A DNA stretch of 64,000 bases from an uncultured Spartobacteria bacterium (GCA_937960895.1 CALCJD010000087.1:32870-96869); one strand, 5' to 3'; counted from the first letter of the stretch, positions 44,847 to 54,798 are shown. The notes: a model not told the origin generated them from the sequence alone. Translations and numbers: made by a program.

Positions 44847-44935
44847 ATTGGGAACGCCTTTCGATCCCGCGGACCGCGGGCTCGCAGCTTGCCTCGGCGG
44901 GTTTTCGTTCCTTATTTTCCGCGTCTCCTTCTTTC

Positions 44936-46345
44936 ATGGCGACGCTGCACACCCTCTGGAATCGTTTTCTCCTGGCCGGCACCACGGGACAGACTTCGCC
45001 GAACCAGAGAAGCAAAATTTGCATCACCCGCGGAGCGTCGTTTTTTCTGGCCGCGCTGGGACCGGTGTTTGCCGCGCTCAATCTGGCGCAGGGCTATGTT
45101 CTCCTGGCCGCCATCAATTTTCTCAGCACCCTCCTCGGCCTGATTTGTCTGCTGCTGGTCCGGAGAAATTTCGTTCGCGCGGCCGCCGGCCTGCTGGTAC
45201 TTGGCAGCACCGCCCTCTTTTCACTCTCCGGGCTGCTCTTTCGCAACGGCATGGAGTACACCCTGCTGCTCGGCCTGTTGGCGGCGGTGTTCATATTCGA
45301 TTCCCGGGCGACGCGCCTTTCCCTGGCCATCCTCAACGGAACGGGATTTCTGGCGGTGAAAATCCTGCATCACGACCCGGCCGCCACCGACGGCTTCCCC
45401 ACAGGGCGTCTGGCGGTCAACGTCCTCGTCTTCCTGGTCGGTTATTATTGCATCCTCGAAATCATCCGGACCGTTCACCAAAACCACCAGCAGGCCCTCG
45501 AGCGACAGAATGCCGCCCTCTCGGAAAGCCGGCGGCGCCTGGATGAGGAACACAACGCCCTGATGGCGCTCACCCGGGAACTGAAGGTGGCCAACCAGGC
45601 CAAGGAACGGCTCTTTTCCCTGCTTGCCCACGACCTCCGCGGCCCGATCGGCAATCTCAAAAACGCCCTCGAACTCCTCCATCGCGGCGATCTGACGCCG
45701 GAGGATTTTCGGAAGATGGTGACGTCATTGAAGGTGGACGTCGATCTGGCTTTTGAATGCCTTGAAAGCCTCCTTCTCTGGTCCGCCCGGCAGTTGCGTG
45801 AAATCAAGCCCGTCCCTTCCGAGGTGCCCCTCCTCGCGGCCGCCCAGCAGGCGTTGGCCCTGCTGGACCATCTCGCCACGCTGAAGCAGATCACCATCCG
45901 GAACACGATCCCCGCGGAGGCCCGCGTCTGGGCCGATCAAACACAGGTCGCCTCCATCTTCCGCAATCTGCTTTCCAACGCCATGAAGTTCACCCCCGCC
46001 GGCGGAAAGGTGGAACTCTCCGCGGAGGAAAAGGGCGATTGCTGGAGCATCGCGGTTTCGGATACGGGAGTCGGCATGACCCCGGAGCAGGTGCGCCGGA
46101 TCTCCCAGGCCGACATCGGTTCCTCCCATCCGGGAACGGACAACGAAAAAGGCTTCGGACTCGGATTGCAAATCTGCCGCGAATTCATCAACGGCAACCG
46201 CGGAACGCTCTCCGTGGAAAGCCGGGTCGGTCGGGGCAGCATCCTGCGTTTCACCCTGCCCCGGACCGGCCATCCCGAACAAACGGGAACCTCCTGCAAT
46301 CCTCCGGACGAATCCGGGGAAGCTCTCGCGCACTCGGGGGTCTAG
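44936..46345 (+). CDS. Membrane sensor histidine kinase, orphan
   Basis: A 469-residue kinase. The N-terminal 185 residues hold about five or six transmembrane helices without a large periplasmic domain. A coiled coil (HQQALERQNAALSESRRRLDEEHNALMALTREL) leads into the dimerisation domain with phospho-acceptor His232 in LFSLLAHDLRGPIGNL. The ATPase domain has NLLSNAMKFT (N box), SDTGVGMTP (G1) and GFGLGLQI (G2). No response regulator is adjacent; the neighbour on the right is a HAD gene on the other strand. Confidence 0.92.
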   Translation: MATLHTLWNRFLLAGTTGQTSPNQRSKICITRGASFFLAALGPVFAALNLAQGYVLLAAINFLSTLLGLICLLLVRRNFVRAAAGLLVLGSTALFSLSGLLFRNGMEYTLLLGLLAAVFIFDSRATRLSLAILNGTGFLAVKILHHDPAATDGFPTGRLAVNVLVFLVGYYCILEIIRTVHQNHQQALERQNAALSESRRRLDEEHNALMALTRELKVANQAKERLFSLLAHDLRGPIGNLKNALELLHRGDLTPEDFRKMVTSLKVDVDLAFECLESLLLWSARQLREIKPVPSEVPLLAAAQQALALLDHLATLKQITIRNTIPAEARVWADQTQVASIFRNLLSNAMKFTPAGGKVELSAEEKGDCWSIAVSDTGVGMTPEQVRRISQADIGSSHPGTDNEKGFGLGLQICREFINGNRGTLSVESRVGRGSILRFTLPRTGHPEQTGTSCNPPDESGEALAHSGV

Positions 46346-46363
46346 AATCGCGCGCCCGCCTCC

Positions 46364-47101
46364 CTACGCCTCCGCGGAACTCCCGGCCGCCGCAGGGGCA
46401 AACCGCGTCCTCCACAGCGCCTCCCAGCCGCCTTCCTCGGATTCGTTGAGCCACCAGGTCTGAAACCCCTGCGCCCGCGCCGGCTCGATGTCGTTGTCCA
46501 GGCGGTCCCCCACGATGAGGGTTTCCTCCGGCCGGATTCCGCGTCGCCGGAGGCGGAAGGCCAACATGCGAAAGACATGCGGATCGGGTTTGCTGAAGCC
46601 GTTTTCGAAGGACCAGATGCAGAGGTCCTTTTCAAACACATCCGGCGACAGGCCGACGCCGGCGAGGCCTTCCCCGAGTTCACGCAACGTGTAAGGCTGG
46701 GCGTTGGACACGATGCCAAGCGGGATTCCCCTTTCGCGGCAAAACGCAAGGACGCGCGCGCATTCCGGAGCGAGATGCAGATCCCGCAACAGCTGGATAT
46801 GACGGTATAAAAATTCCTCGCCGCGCGCCGGCGGCAAGTCGGCAAATTGGGGCAGCGCCCCCCGCATGATCTCCTCCCAGACCACCTCGGGATGTGGAAT
46901 GCCGAAGCCATGGGCGTGCGCGTGATCGTCGCTGACGAGATGCCCGCAACGCTCCGTCAGATGGTCCAGGGTCATTTCCGGCGGTACGCCAAAAAACTCC
47001 TCGTGCAGCTTGCGCCACTCCTGCTCCCCATCGCCCCCCCGCCGGTTCACGTTCAGGAGGGTCTGGTAAACGTCGAAAATCAGGGCGCGAAAGGAGTTCA
47101 T
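46364..47101 (-). CDS. HAD-superfamily hydrolase
   Basis: A 245-residue HAD enzyme. Motif I is FDVYQTLL, with the second Asp replaced by Tyr as in haloacid-dehalogenase-like members; motif II is GIVSNAQPY, motif III GFSKPDPHVF and motif IV LIVGDRLDNDIEPARAQG. The substrate is unknown; phosphatases of sugars or phosphoglycerate derivatives belong to this fold. Its ATG shares one base with the stop of the upstream glycosyltransferase gene (TGATG), so the two are translated together. Confidence 0.88.
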   Translation of the reverse strand: MNSFRALIFDVYQTLLNVNRRGGDGEQEWRKLHEEFFGVPPEMTLDHLTERCGHLVSDDHAHAHGFGIPHPEVVWEEIMRGALPQFADLPPARGEEFLYRHIQLLRDLHLAPECARVLAFCRERGIPLGIVSNAQPYTLRELGEGLAGVGLSPDVFEKDLCIWSFENGFSKPDPHVFRMLAFRLRRRGIRPEETLIVGDRLDNDIEPARAQGFQTWWLNESEEGGWEALWRTRFAPAAAGSSAEA

Positions 47102-48714
47102 CAGGGCGAAAAAAGAATGGGATACAAATGCCGGCTGCCAAGTCTTTCCCGAATGAATTCCCGCTGAAGAACCCGACAGGCTTCCGGCGTGAGAGGGCGC
47201 GGGGTCTTTTCCAGAGCCTTCCAGAACCGCCGCGCGTAGGCGGCGCCTCCGATGTGATCATCCGCCCCGTCCGGCCAGACGGCCCGTTCCGGCCGGCCCG
47301 CCGCCACGGCCTCCTTCCACCGCGCGAGATCGGCATTGAGCGACCGGCAAAGTGCCCAGCTTTGTTCCGCGGGATGCGCCAGCACCTCAAGCTGTCCCTC
47401 GAGGGTCAGACGGCTGAACGGCAGGGGTTGGCCGGGTGGCAATTCCAGCACGGGCGGCCGACCCGCCAGCTTTCGCAGCGGAGCGGGCATCCGGCCGCGC
47501 CAGCGTCTCCAGGCGGCCAGCTGACGGGCGCGTTCCCCGCGTTCGTCAATCAACGCGGGATCAATCCGGATTTCGTCATAAAGCCAGGGCAGCCGAAATC
47601 CGAAGGCCTCGAGATCCGGCACGACATTGGGAAGGCGGCGGGCGATGAGCGGACGATCGGCCGCCACCGCTTCAAGATAAGGCAGGCCGAAGCCCTCCTG
47701 GGCGGAGGTCATCACCACCATCTCCGCCGCGGCGAGAAGCGCGGGAACGGAGGGTGCGCGCCCCTCCTCGTGCTCCAGCATCCGAAAACGCGCCCGCCAT
47801 CCGCCCCGCCGCGCGGCGGCTTCCAGTCGGCGCGCGTATTCGGACTCTTCCGCGGAACTCACCCCGGCCGTGGTCACCAGCCAGGCCTCGGGGCGCAGCC
47901 AGCGCGTCAGCAACACGGCCTCCGCGAGATTTTTCCGGCGCAAAAACCGCGTGGGAAAAAGCCAGACCGGACCCGCGTCCGCGAGCTTTTCCGTGAACCA
48001 GCGGCGGGCCGCCGCGCGCCGGCGGACGGGACACGGATTTCCCCGGTCGACCAGATTGGGCATCCAGACTCCGGTGCCGCGCCGTTCGAAAAATGCGGCG
48101 TCACTCCGGTTGATCGTCGCATACACCAACGGCGCCCCGGCGCCGAAGATGGCCTCGCCCACCGCATCGATCGTGCGGAAGCCGGCCGCCCGCAAACCGG
48201 ACCAGCGGCTCCAGCGATTTTCGAACCAGAAATCATGGTGGTGAAAGACCACCGGCACGCCATGACGCGCCGAGAAACGGCGCAGTTCGTCGGTCAGCAC
48301 AAGGTTTCGCGCCAGTCCGGGATTGTGGATCCAGAAGAGGGTTTCCGCCGGTCGGGGGGCCAGACGGTCCAGCGCGCGGGTGATGCGGCTCCGCAGGGTG
48401 GCCATTCCCGGCGGCCGGTCGGGCAGGTACCGAAACGCCCGCTCGCACACCACTTCGAGCGAAACGTTTCCCAGGCTTTTTGCAAGAGCCTCAATCCAAA
48501 GGGGATCTCCGGGTTCGCCGACCGCCAGCGTGACTCGGCGGACGGCGCTTTCCCGCACGAGATGCGGCAGGGCAAGCTCAATGATGCGCCGCACGCCGCC
48601 GGGACGCAGATGGTGATGGATCACGCAGAGGTGGGAAAAGGTGGAAGAGCGGACAGACAAGGAAAATGATGGTGACAGGATTTCCAGTATTGCCCAATCG
48701 GGACGGGCAATCAA
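47101..48714 (-). CDS. GT4-like glycosyltransferase
   Basis: Up to 537 residues. The N-terminal Rossmann-like part has VIHHHLRPGGVRRIIELALP; the C-terminal part has WLFPTRFLRRKNLAEAVLLTRWL, EMVVMTSAQEGFGLPYLEAVAADRPLIA, a GT-B pattern with the E-x7-E motif. Substrates cannot be read. The start is doubtful: the ATG at 48714 leaves only 9 bp to the divergent GpgS-like gene, and real starts may be a TTG at 48660 or a GTG at 48624. Translationally linked to the HAD gene. Confidence 0.8.
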   Translation of the reverse strand: MIARPDWAILEILSPSFSLSVRSSTFSHLCVIHHHLRPGGVRRIIELALPHLVRESAVRRVTLAVGEPGDPLWIEALAKSLGNVSLEVVCERAFRYLPDRPPGMATLRSRITRALDRLAPRPAETLFWIHNPGLARNLVLTDELRRFSARHGVPVVFHHHDFWFENRWSRWSGLRAAGFRTIDAVGEAIFGAGAPLVYATINRSDAAFFERRGTGVWMPNLVDRGNPCPVRRRAAARRWFTEKLADAGPVWLFPTRFLRRKNLAEAVLLTRWLRPEAWLVTTAGVSSAEESEYARRLEAAARRGGWRARFRMLEHEEGRAPSVPALLAAAEMVVMTSAQEGFGLPYLEAVAADRPLIARRLPNVVPDLEAFGFRLPWLYDEIRIDPALIDERGERARQLAAWRRWRGRMPAPLRKLAGRPPVLELPPGQPLPFSRLTLEGQLEVLAHPAEQSWALCRSLNADLARWKEAVAAGRPERAVWPDGADDHIGGAAYARRFWKALEKTPRPLTPEACRVLQREFIRERLGSRHLYPILFSP

Positions 48715-48723
48715 AGGTAACGT

Positions 48724-49932
48724 ATGGCGGATTTCTTCCAGGATGGCTCAATGGCCACGCTGCACCGGCTTGGGAAACCCGATCTCAACAAGCTCGAAGA
48801 CGAGCTTTCGGAGTTTTCCAAGCAGACGCCGATCGCCCTGATTCTTCCCTGCCACGTCCGAGAACTGGGAACGGCCGCGCTGCGCGGAATCATCCGCGAG
48901 CTGAAAAACGTCCGGTACATCAAGCAGATCGTTGTGGGCATTGACGGCGCGAACGCCGCCGCCTGGAAACGCGCCAAGCGGATCTTCAGCCAGCTCCCGC
49001 AGAAACCCATCCTGCTCTGGAACGACGGTCCGCGCATGAAGCGGCTCATCGAGGAACTCGTCGAGTCCGACCTGGATCCCGGTCCCTCCGGCAAGGGCCG
49101 CAATCTCTGGCTGTGTTTCGGTTATGTGCTGGCGAGCGAAAAATCCCGCATGGTCGCCGTGCACGACTGCGACATCATCACCTACAGCCGCGAAATGCTC
49201 GCCCGGCTGTGTTATCCCGTGGCGCATCCGCACCTCGGCTTCGACTTCTGCAAGGGATACAGCGCACGCTTCACCGACCGCCTCAACGGCCGCGTCATGC
49301 GCCTTCTCTTCACCCCCCTCATCCGCTCGCTGCAAAGCATCATCGGCGACCACCCCTTTCTCAACTATCTCGACACCTTCCGCTATCCGCTGAGCGGCGA
49401 GGTGAGCCTCGACCACGACATCATCCGCCGCGCACGGGTGCCCTCGGACTGGGGTGTGGAGGTCGGCATGCTGGCGGAGGTGTTCCGCGTGTCGTCCCCG
49501 AAAAGCATCTGCCAGGTCGACGTCGCCGAATGCTACGATCACAAACACCAGGAACTTTCCTCCCGCGATGCGTCCAAGGGGCTCAACAAGATGGCGTCGG
49601 ACATCGTCAAATGCGTCTTCCGCACCCTCGCCGGACACGGCGTGAAGCTCGACGTGGGCACCTTCGACACCCTCCTGAGCGCCTACATCCGCAAGGCCGA
49701 GGACACCATGCGGTTTTACGCCGCGGACGCGGAGATCAACGGACTGAAATACGACCGTCATCAGGAGGAACTCGCCGTCTCCACCTTTGTCCGCAGCATC
49801 CGCACCGCCGCCCGCGAGTATCTTGTCGATCCGCTCGGCGATCCCATGATTCCGAACTGGAACCGCGTGGAGGCGGCCCTGCCCGATTTTTTCAAGTCCT
49901 TCAACAAGGCGGTGATTGCGGACAATGCGTGA
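48724..49932 (+). CDS. GT81-like glycosyltransferase (glucosyl-3-phosphoglycerate synthase-like)
   Basis: A 402-residue GT-A fold enzyme. The MADFFQDGSMATLHRL opening, the middle PSGKGRNLWLCFGYVLASEKSRMVAVHDCDI with the metal-binding DCD, FRYPLSGEVSLDHDI and DVAECYDHKHQELSSRDASKGL are the pattern of glucosyl/mannosyl-3-phosphoglycerate synthase-like proteins (GT81). Such enzymes start synthesis of the compatible solute glucosylglycerate or mannosylglycerate. The start has an AAAGGTAA ribosome site. The HAD and GT4 genes on the other strand might complete such a pathway, but this is inference. Confidence 0.78.
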   Translation: MADFFQDGSMATLHRLGKPDLNKLEDELSEFSKQTPIALILPCHVRELGTAALRGIIRELKNVRYIKQIVVGIDGANAAAWKRAKRIFSQLPQKPILLWNDGPRMKRLIEELVESDLDPGPSGKGRNLWLCFGYVLASEKSRMVAVHDCDIITYSREMLARLCYPVAHPHLGFDFCKGYSARFTDRLNGRVMRLLFTPLIRSLQSIIGDHPFLNYLDTFRYPLSGEVSLDHDIIRRARVPSDWGVEVGMLAEVFRVSSPKSICQVDVAECYDHKHQELSSRDASKGLNKMASDIVKCVFRTLAGHGVKLDVGTFDTLLSAYIRKAEDTMRFYAADAEINGLKYDRHQEELAVSTFVRSIRTAAREYLVDPLGDPMIPNWNRVEAALPDFFKSFNKAVIADNA

Positions 49933-49950
49933 GCGCCGGCGTGCCCCGGC

Positions 49951-50823
49951 TCAGCGGGTCGCACGGTATTCCCGCGGCGGGACGCCGACCACCCGGCGGA
50001 ACTGACGGGCAAAATAGTTGCTGTCGTTGAACCCGCAGCGGAAGGCGATCTCGGTGACGGAAAGTCCGGGCGCGCCTTGGTCGAGAAGACGGCAGGCCTT
50101 GCCGATGCGGGCCCGGATGAGATAGTCCGCCGGCGAATATCCGGTGGCCTCCCGGAAATGCCGGAGAAAGGACCGTTCCGACATCGCCGCGGCGGCGGCC
50201 ATTTCCCCGAGGGTCAGTCTGCGTTCCGGTTCGCGGTCGATCCGGGAAAGCAGCCGGGCGAGTTTCCAATCCGCTTCGGACCCGGGACTCTTCCGCTCGC
50301 CGTAGCGGCGGGCGAGAAGACCGATGAGCAGCATGAGCCAGTTTTTGGCAAGGAAACGCCCCCCCTCCTCCTCGCGGGTCGTCTCGGCCTCGAGCGCCCC
50401 GATCCATTCCGCGGCCAGACGCAGGTCGCCGGCCTTCAGCCGCAGCCGGGAGGTGAACTCGCGGCGGCGCCACCGGGCCGGTTCCAGCGTGAAGAGGGCG
50501 TGATAGCCGGGCAGCCCGCCCAGTCCGCGCTCCGCCTCCCGAAGCGCATCGCCCCGCACCAGCACATTGACCAGGGAAAGGTCCCGGGTGTTTTCGTAGC
50601 CGTGCGCCCGCCGGTTGTTGATCACCAGAACGTCCCCCGCGGAAACCGCATGCCGCGTGTCGCCGGTGAAATGCAGGGCCTCGCCGGACAGAATGAAGAC
50701 GATTTCCCAGAATTCATGCAGATGGGATCCGATGTCCGTCTGTCCGGGCTGGCGGACCACCGCGACCTGGCCCAGCGGATCCTGAAAAAACGTCCTCCAC
50801 CGCAGGCGCGGATTTTTCGTCAT
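49951..50823 (-). CDS. AraC-family regulator, likely of rhamnose utilisation
   Basis: A 290-residue regulator with an N-terminal cupin (SHLHEFWEIVFILSGEALHFTGD, DVLVINNRRAHGYEN) and C-terminal AraC helix-turn-helix pair (RLTLGEMAAAAAMSERSFLRHFREATGYSP; LSVTEIAFRCGFNDSNYFARQFRRVVGVPPREYR). It is divergent from the rhamnosidase gene with a 69-bp gap, and this organisation resembles RhaS/RhaR-controlled genes. The likely ligand is rhamnose or an oligosaccharide containing it. Its stop converges on the GpgS-like gene with 18 bp between. Confidence 0.88.
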   Translation of the reverse strand: MTKNPRLRWRTFFQDPLGQVAVVRQPGQTDIGSHLHEFWEIVFILSGEALHFTGDTRHAVSAGDVLVINNRRAHGYENTRDLSLVNVLVRGDALREAERGLGGLPGYHALFTLEPARWRRREFTSRLRLKAGDLRLAAEWIGALEAETTREEEGGRFLAKNWLMLLIGLLARRYGERKSPGSEADWKLARLLSRIDREPERRLTLGEMAAAAAMSERSFLRHFREATGYSPADYLIRARIGKACRLLDQGAPGLSVTEIAFRCGFNDSNYFARQFRRVVGVPPREYRATR

Positions 50824-50892
50824 GGCGGAATCGTGCTAAAGTTTGGCGCCATCTTCAAGGTTTTCCTCCCGGCGGCGGATCATCATGGGATC

Positions 50893-53169
50893 ATGCACTC
50901 CCGCTTTGCCTCCGCCAGGTGGATCCATTCGCCCGTGGTGGGCAGCCGGCGCGCCATGGCGCCCTGCCCGTATTTTCGCAAATCCTTCGTGCTGGAAGGG
51001 CCCGTTCGCACGGCCCGTCTCCACATCACCGCCCTCGGACTCTACGAGGCGGAGATCAACGGCCGACGGGTCGGCGATCAGGTTTTTGCACCGGGATGGA
51101 CCGATTACCGCAAACGCGTCCCGTTCCAGACTCACGACGTCACCCCGCTTCTGCAGCCCGGCGAAAACGTGCTGGGGGCCCTCCTCGGCGACGGCTGGTA
51201 CTGCGGGTACGTCGCGTGGGTCTCCCGCCAGCAATACGGGGATCGTCCCCTGCTCCTGGCGGCCCTTGAGGTGACCTTGGAAGACGGACGCGAGGTGCGC
51301 ATCGTCTCCGACACAAGCTGGAAAACGGAGACCGGTCCGCTCCTTTCGTCGGACCTCCTGCAGGGGGAATCCTACGACGCGCGGTGGGAACTCGGCGCGT
51401 GGTCCAGTCCGGGATATGACGACACCCGCTGGCGTCCGGCGCTGGAGGCCGCCGCTCCCCCCATCGAACTGACGCCCGGCGCGGCGCCTCCGGTGCGACG
51501 CATTGAGGAATTGAATCCGCTTGGCGAGAGCTGGACGAACAGCTGGCCGGAACCGATGCATCTCTTTGACTTCGGCCAGAACTTCAGCGGCCGCATCCGC
51601 CTGCGGGTCCGCGCACCCCGCGGCACGGCGCTGACCATCAAATACGCCGAGATCCTCGATTCCGGGGGCGGACTGTACACGGAAAATCTGCGCACCGCGG
51701 CGGTCACGGACCATTACACCTGCAAGGGGGACGGCATTGAAACCTTCGAGCCGCGCTTCACGTTTCACGGTTTCCGTCATGTCGGCATCGCCGGCGCCTC
51801 CCGCGATCAGATCCTGGAGGTCACCGGCGTCGTCCTGCATTCCGACACGCCGCCCACGGGACATTTCTCCTGCTCCCACCCCCTCCTGAACCAGCTGCAA
51901 CACAACATCGTCTGGGGACAGAAAAGCAATTTCCTCGAGGTGCCCACGGACTGTCCGCAGCGCGACGAGCGTCTGGGCTGGACGGGCGACGCCCAGGTTT
52001 TCATCCGGACCGCCTGCTTCAACATGGACGTGCAGGGATTCTTCCACAAATGGATGCAGGACGTCCGCGACGCGCAGTCGCCCCGTGGCGGTGTGCCCCC
52101 GGTGATTCCCGACATCGCCATGAACATGGAGGACGGCGGACCGGCCTGGGCCGACGCCACGATCATCTGTCCGTGGACCATTTACCTCTGCTACGGCGAC
52201 ACGCGCATTCTCAGCGACCACTATGATTCGATGGCGCGCTACATGGACTTCCTCGCCGCGCACCGCTGCAAGGGCCACATCCGCAGCCATCCCGACGTGG
52301 ATGCGTGGGGCGGATTCGGGGATTGGCTGGCCCTGGACGGCAGCGGCAGGACGGAGGGCGGCACGCCGCGCGACCTCATCGGCACGGCGTTTTACGCCTA
52401 CGACGCCGAACTGATGGCAAAGATCGCGCGTGTGCTGGGCCGGGAGTCCGACGCGGCGGCTTACGGGGATCTGCACCGGAAGATCGTGCGCGCCTTTCAG
52501 GACCGTTTTGTCAGCAGGGAGGGACTGGTGGTGTCCGGCACCCAGACCGCCTATGTGCTCGCGCTGCATTTCGGATTGGTGCCGGGGGAAGGCCGGGCCA
52601 CGGCGGTGCGCGAACTGGTGCGCAACATCGAGAAAAACGATTTCCACCTCGCCACCGGCTTCGTCGGCACACCCTACCTGCTCGACGTTCTGGAAAACAA
52701 CGGCCATCTCGATCTGGCCTACAAACTTCTCGAGCAGGAGTCGTTTCCGTCCTGGCTCTTCCCGATCAAAAACGGAGCCACCACGATCTGGGAACGCTGG
52801 GACGGCTGGACGCCGGAGAAGGGCTTTCAGAACAAGGGCATGAATTCCTTCAACCACTACGCCTACGGCGCGGTGGGGGCCTGGATGTATCGCACCGTGG
52901 CCGGCCTCGACCTCGATCCGGACGACCCCGGATACGGCACGGTGGTGTTCCGTCCGCGCCCCGGAGGCTCCCTCACCCACGCGCAGGCCCGGCTGAAAAC
53001 CCCGCGGGGTGAAGCCGGCATCCGGTGGGAGCTGAAGGACGGCGGACTGGAAGTGGAAGTGACGGTTCCCGAAGGGAGCCGGGGCCGCTTCTCCGCACCC
53101 GAGGGTTACACCGTCGAATGCGGCGAACTGGGTCCGGGCGTCCACCGCCTCGTCGCCAAGGCGCGGTAG
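50893..53169 (+). CDS. Alpha-L-rhamnosidase (GH78)
   Basis: A 758-residue enzyme that releases terminal L-rhamnose. The N-terminal beta domains hold YFRKSFVLEGPVRTARLHITALGLYE and ALLGDGWYCGYV; a second beta region has HLFDFGQNFSGRIRLRVRAPRG. The (alpha/alpha)6 barrel includes VPTDCPQRDERLGWTGDAQVF with the general acid region, GGFGDWLALDG, and TTIWERWDGW with the base Glu. A C-terminal beta-sandwich follows. ATG at 50893 is preferred; the frame remains open far upstream as an overlap with the AraC gene. No signal peptide, so it may be cytoplasmic. Confidence 0.93.
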   Translation: MHSRFASARWIHSPVVGSRRAMAPCPYFRKSFVLEGPVRTARLHITALGLYEAEINGRRVGDQVFAPGWTDYRKRVPFQTHDVTPLLQPGENVLGALLGDGWYCGYVAWVSRQQYGDRPLLLAALEVTLEDGREVRIVSDTSWKTETGPLLSSDLLQGESYDARWELGAWSSPGYDDTRWRPALEAAAPPIELTPGAAPPVRRIEELNPLGESWTNSWPEPMHLFDFGQNFSGRIRLRVRAPRGTALTIKYAEILDSGGGLYTENLRTAAVTDHYTCKGDGIETFEPRFTFHGFRHVGIAGASRDQILEVTGVVLHSDTPPTGHFSCSHPLLNQLQHNIVWGQKSNFLEVPTDCPQRDERLGWTGDAQVFIRTACFNMDVQGFFHKWMQDVRDAQSPRGGVPPVIPDIAMNMEDGGPAWADATIICPWTIYLCYGDTRILSDHYDSMARYMDFLAAHRCKGHIRSHPDVDAWGGFGDWLALDGSGRTEGGTPRDLIGTAFYAYDAELMAKIARVLGRESDAAAYGDLHRKIVRAFQDRFVSREGLVVSGTQTAYVLALHFGLVPGEGRATAVRELVRNIEKNDFHLATGFVGTPYLLDVLENNGHLDLAYKLLEQESFPSWLFPIKNGATTIWERWDGWTPEKGFQNKGMNSFNHYAYGAVGAWMYRTVAGLDLDPDDPGYGTVVFRPRPGGSLTHAQARLKTPRGEAGIRWELKDGGLEVEVTVPEGSRGRFSAPEGYTVECGELGPGVHRLVAKAR

Positions 53170-53247
53170 GAACCGCGCCCTTGGCGGGCGGACGGGGAAA
53201 GACCTGCGTCGTCCCCTTCAGGACGGCGAAACGGCTCCAAAAGCCCT

Positions 53248-54798
53248 TCAGATCGGCGCGACCGCCGCGGCCTGCCGGCGTCCGTGGAGGATTTCCGCGC
53301 GGTTCACCGCATTGATGTAGGCGCGTGCGCTGGCCTCGATCACATCGGTGCTGGCGCCCTTGCCGGTGATGAGTTCGCCGTCGCCGAAATCCACCTTCAG
53401 CGTCACCTCGCCCAGGGAATCCCGTCCATGCGTGACGGCTTCCACGTTGTATTGCGCGAGATGTCCGGTGCGGCGCACGATCCGGTCGATGGCCTGCATG
53501 GCCGCGTCGACCGCGCCGTTGCCCGGACTGGAATCCTGCAGGATTTCCGCGCCCTTCTTCAGCCGGACCGTCGCGGTGGGCACGGTGGTCGTGCCGCTCG
53601 TCACGTGGATGTATTCCAGCGTGTAGGTCTCGTGATCGCCGGACATGGAATCCTCCACCAGCGCGGCCAGATCGTCGTCGTAGACAAACTTCTTCTTGTC
53701 CCCGATCTCCTTGAACCGCTCGAAGACACCGGCGATCTCGGCCTCGGTCAGTTTGAATCCCAGATGCTCCAGGCGCGCAATCATGGCGTGGCGGCCGCTG
53801 TGTTTGGTCAGCGGCAGTTCGGTTCCGCCCCACCCGACCTCCTGGGGATCCATGATCTCGTAGGTCTCGCGTTTCTTCAGGATGCCGTCCTGATGAATGC
53901 CCGAGCTGTGGGCAAAGGCGTTTTCGCCCACGATGGCCTTGCTGCGCGCGACGTGCAGCCCGCTCATGCGGCTGATGATGCGGGAGGTTTTCAGGATCTC
54001 GCGCGTGACGATGCCGGTGTGCACCCCGCCGAAATAGTCGCTGCGGGTCTTGATGGCCATGACGACCTCCTCGAGCGCGCAGTTGCCGGCGCGTTCGCCG
54101 ATGCCGTTGAACGTGCCCTCAACCTGCCGCGCGCCGGCCTTGACGGCGGCCAGGGAGTTGGCGACGGCCAGTCCCAGATCGTCGTGGCAATGCACGCTGA
54201 TGACGGCGTCGTCGATGTTCCTCACATGGGAGCGCAGGTATTCGATCAGCGCGGCGTATTGCTCGGGCACGGCATAACCCACGGTGTCGGGAATGTTGAC
54301 CGTGGTGGCGCCGGCTTCGATGGCCGCCTCGACCACGCGCGCCAGAAACTCGGGTTCGGTGCGGGAACCGTCCTCGGGCGAGAATTCGACATCCTTGACC
54401 AGGCTGCGGGCGCGTTTCACACCCTCGGTGGCCATGCGGATGATCTCCTCCTCGGCCTTCTTCAGCTTGAACTCGCGGTGAATGGCGGAGGTGGCCAGAA
54501 AGACGTGGATGCGGCCGCGTTCGCCGGCCGGCTTGACGGCGGCACCGGCGGCGTCAATGTCCTTCGGCACGCATCGGGCGAGTCCGCAGATGACCGGGCC
54601 CTTGATTTCGGTGGCGATGGAATGGACGGCTTCAAAATCGCCGTCACTGATGACGGGAAAACCGGCTTCGATGATGTCGACGTTCACACGCGCCAGCTGG
54701 CGGGCGACCTCCATCTTTTCGCGCAGGTTCATGCTGGCGCCGGGGCATTGTTCGCCGTCGCGCAGCGTCGTATCGAAAATTCTGACTTGGTCTGACAT
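53248..54798 (-). CDS. leuA: 2-isopropylmalate synthase
   Basis: Condenses acetyl-CoA and 2-ketoisovalerate in the first step of leucine synthesis. The 516-residue length is that of LeuA type 1. IFDTTLRDGEQCPGASM is the N-terminal active site, SVHCHDDLGLAVANSLAAV has the metal ligands, GIGERAGNCALEEVVM is the family block, and HSGIHQDGILK and KHSGRHA follow. The C-terminal allosteric domain is present (RLKKGAEILQDSSPGNGAVDAAM). ATG at 54798 is the family start; an upstream extension in the frame is not conserved. The leucine-rich leader frame and alternative hairpins upstream suggest attenuation control. Confidence 0.96.
   Translation of the reverse strand: MSDQVRIFDTTLRDGEQCPGASMNLREKMEVARQLARVNVDIIEAGFPVISDGDFEAVHSIATEIKGPVICGLARCVPKDIDAAGAAVKPAGERGRIHVFLATSAIHREFKLKKAEEEIIRMATEGVKRARSLVKDVEFSPEDGSRTEPEFLARVVEAAIEAGATTVNIPDTVGYAVPEQYAALIEYLRSHVRNIDDAVISVHCHDDLGLAVANSLAAVKAGARQVEGTFNGIGERAGNCALEEVVMAIKTRSDYFGGVHTGIVTREILKTSRIISRMSGLHVARSKAIVGENAFAHSSGIHQDGILKKRETYEIMDPQEVGWGGTELPLTKHSGRHAMIARLEHLGFKLTEAEIAGVFERFKEIGDKKKFVYDDDLAALVEDSMSGDHETYTLEYIHVTSGTTTVPTATVRLKKGAEILQDSSPGNGAVDAAMQAIDRIVRRTGHLAQYNVEAVTHGRDSLGEVTLKVDFGDGELITGKGASTDVIEASARAYINAVNRAEILHGRRQAAAVAPI

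Noticed and set aside
44641..44935. Small gene between PhyH and histidine kinase genes
   Set aside because: Short frames here have no start signal or recognisable composition; only the AT-rich inverted repeat stands out.
50077..50892. N-terminal extension of the rhamnosidase
   Set aside because: The frame overlaps the divergent AraC gene, has low complexity composition and no domain; the GH78 homology starts after 50893.
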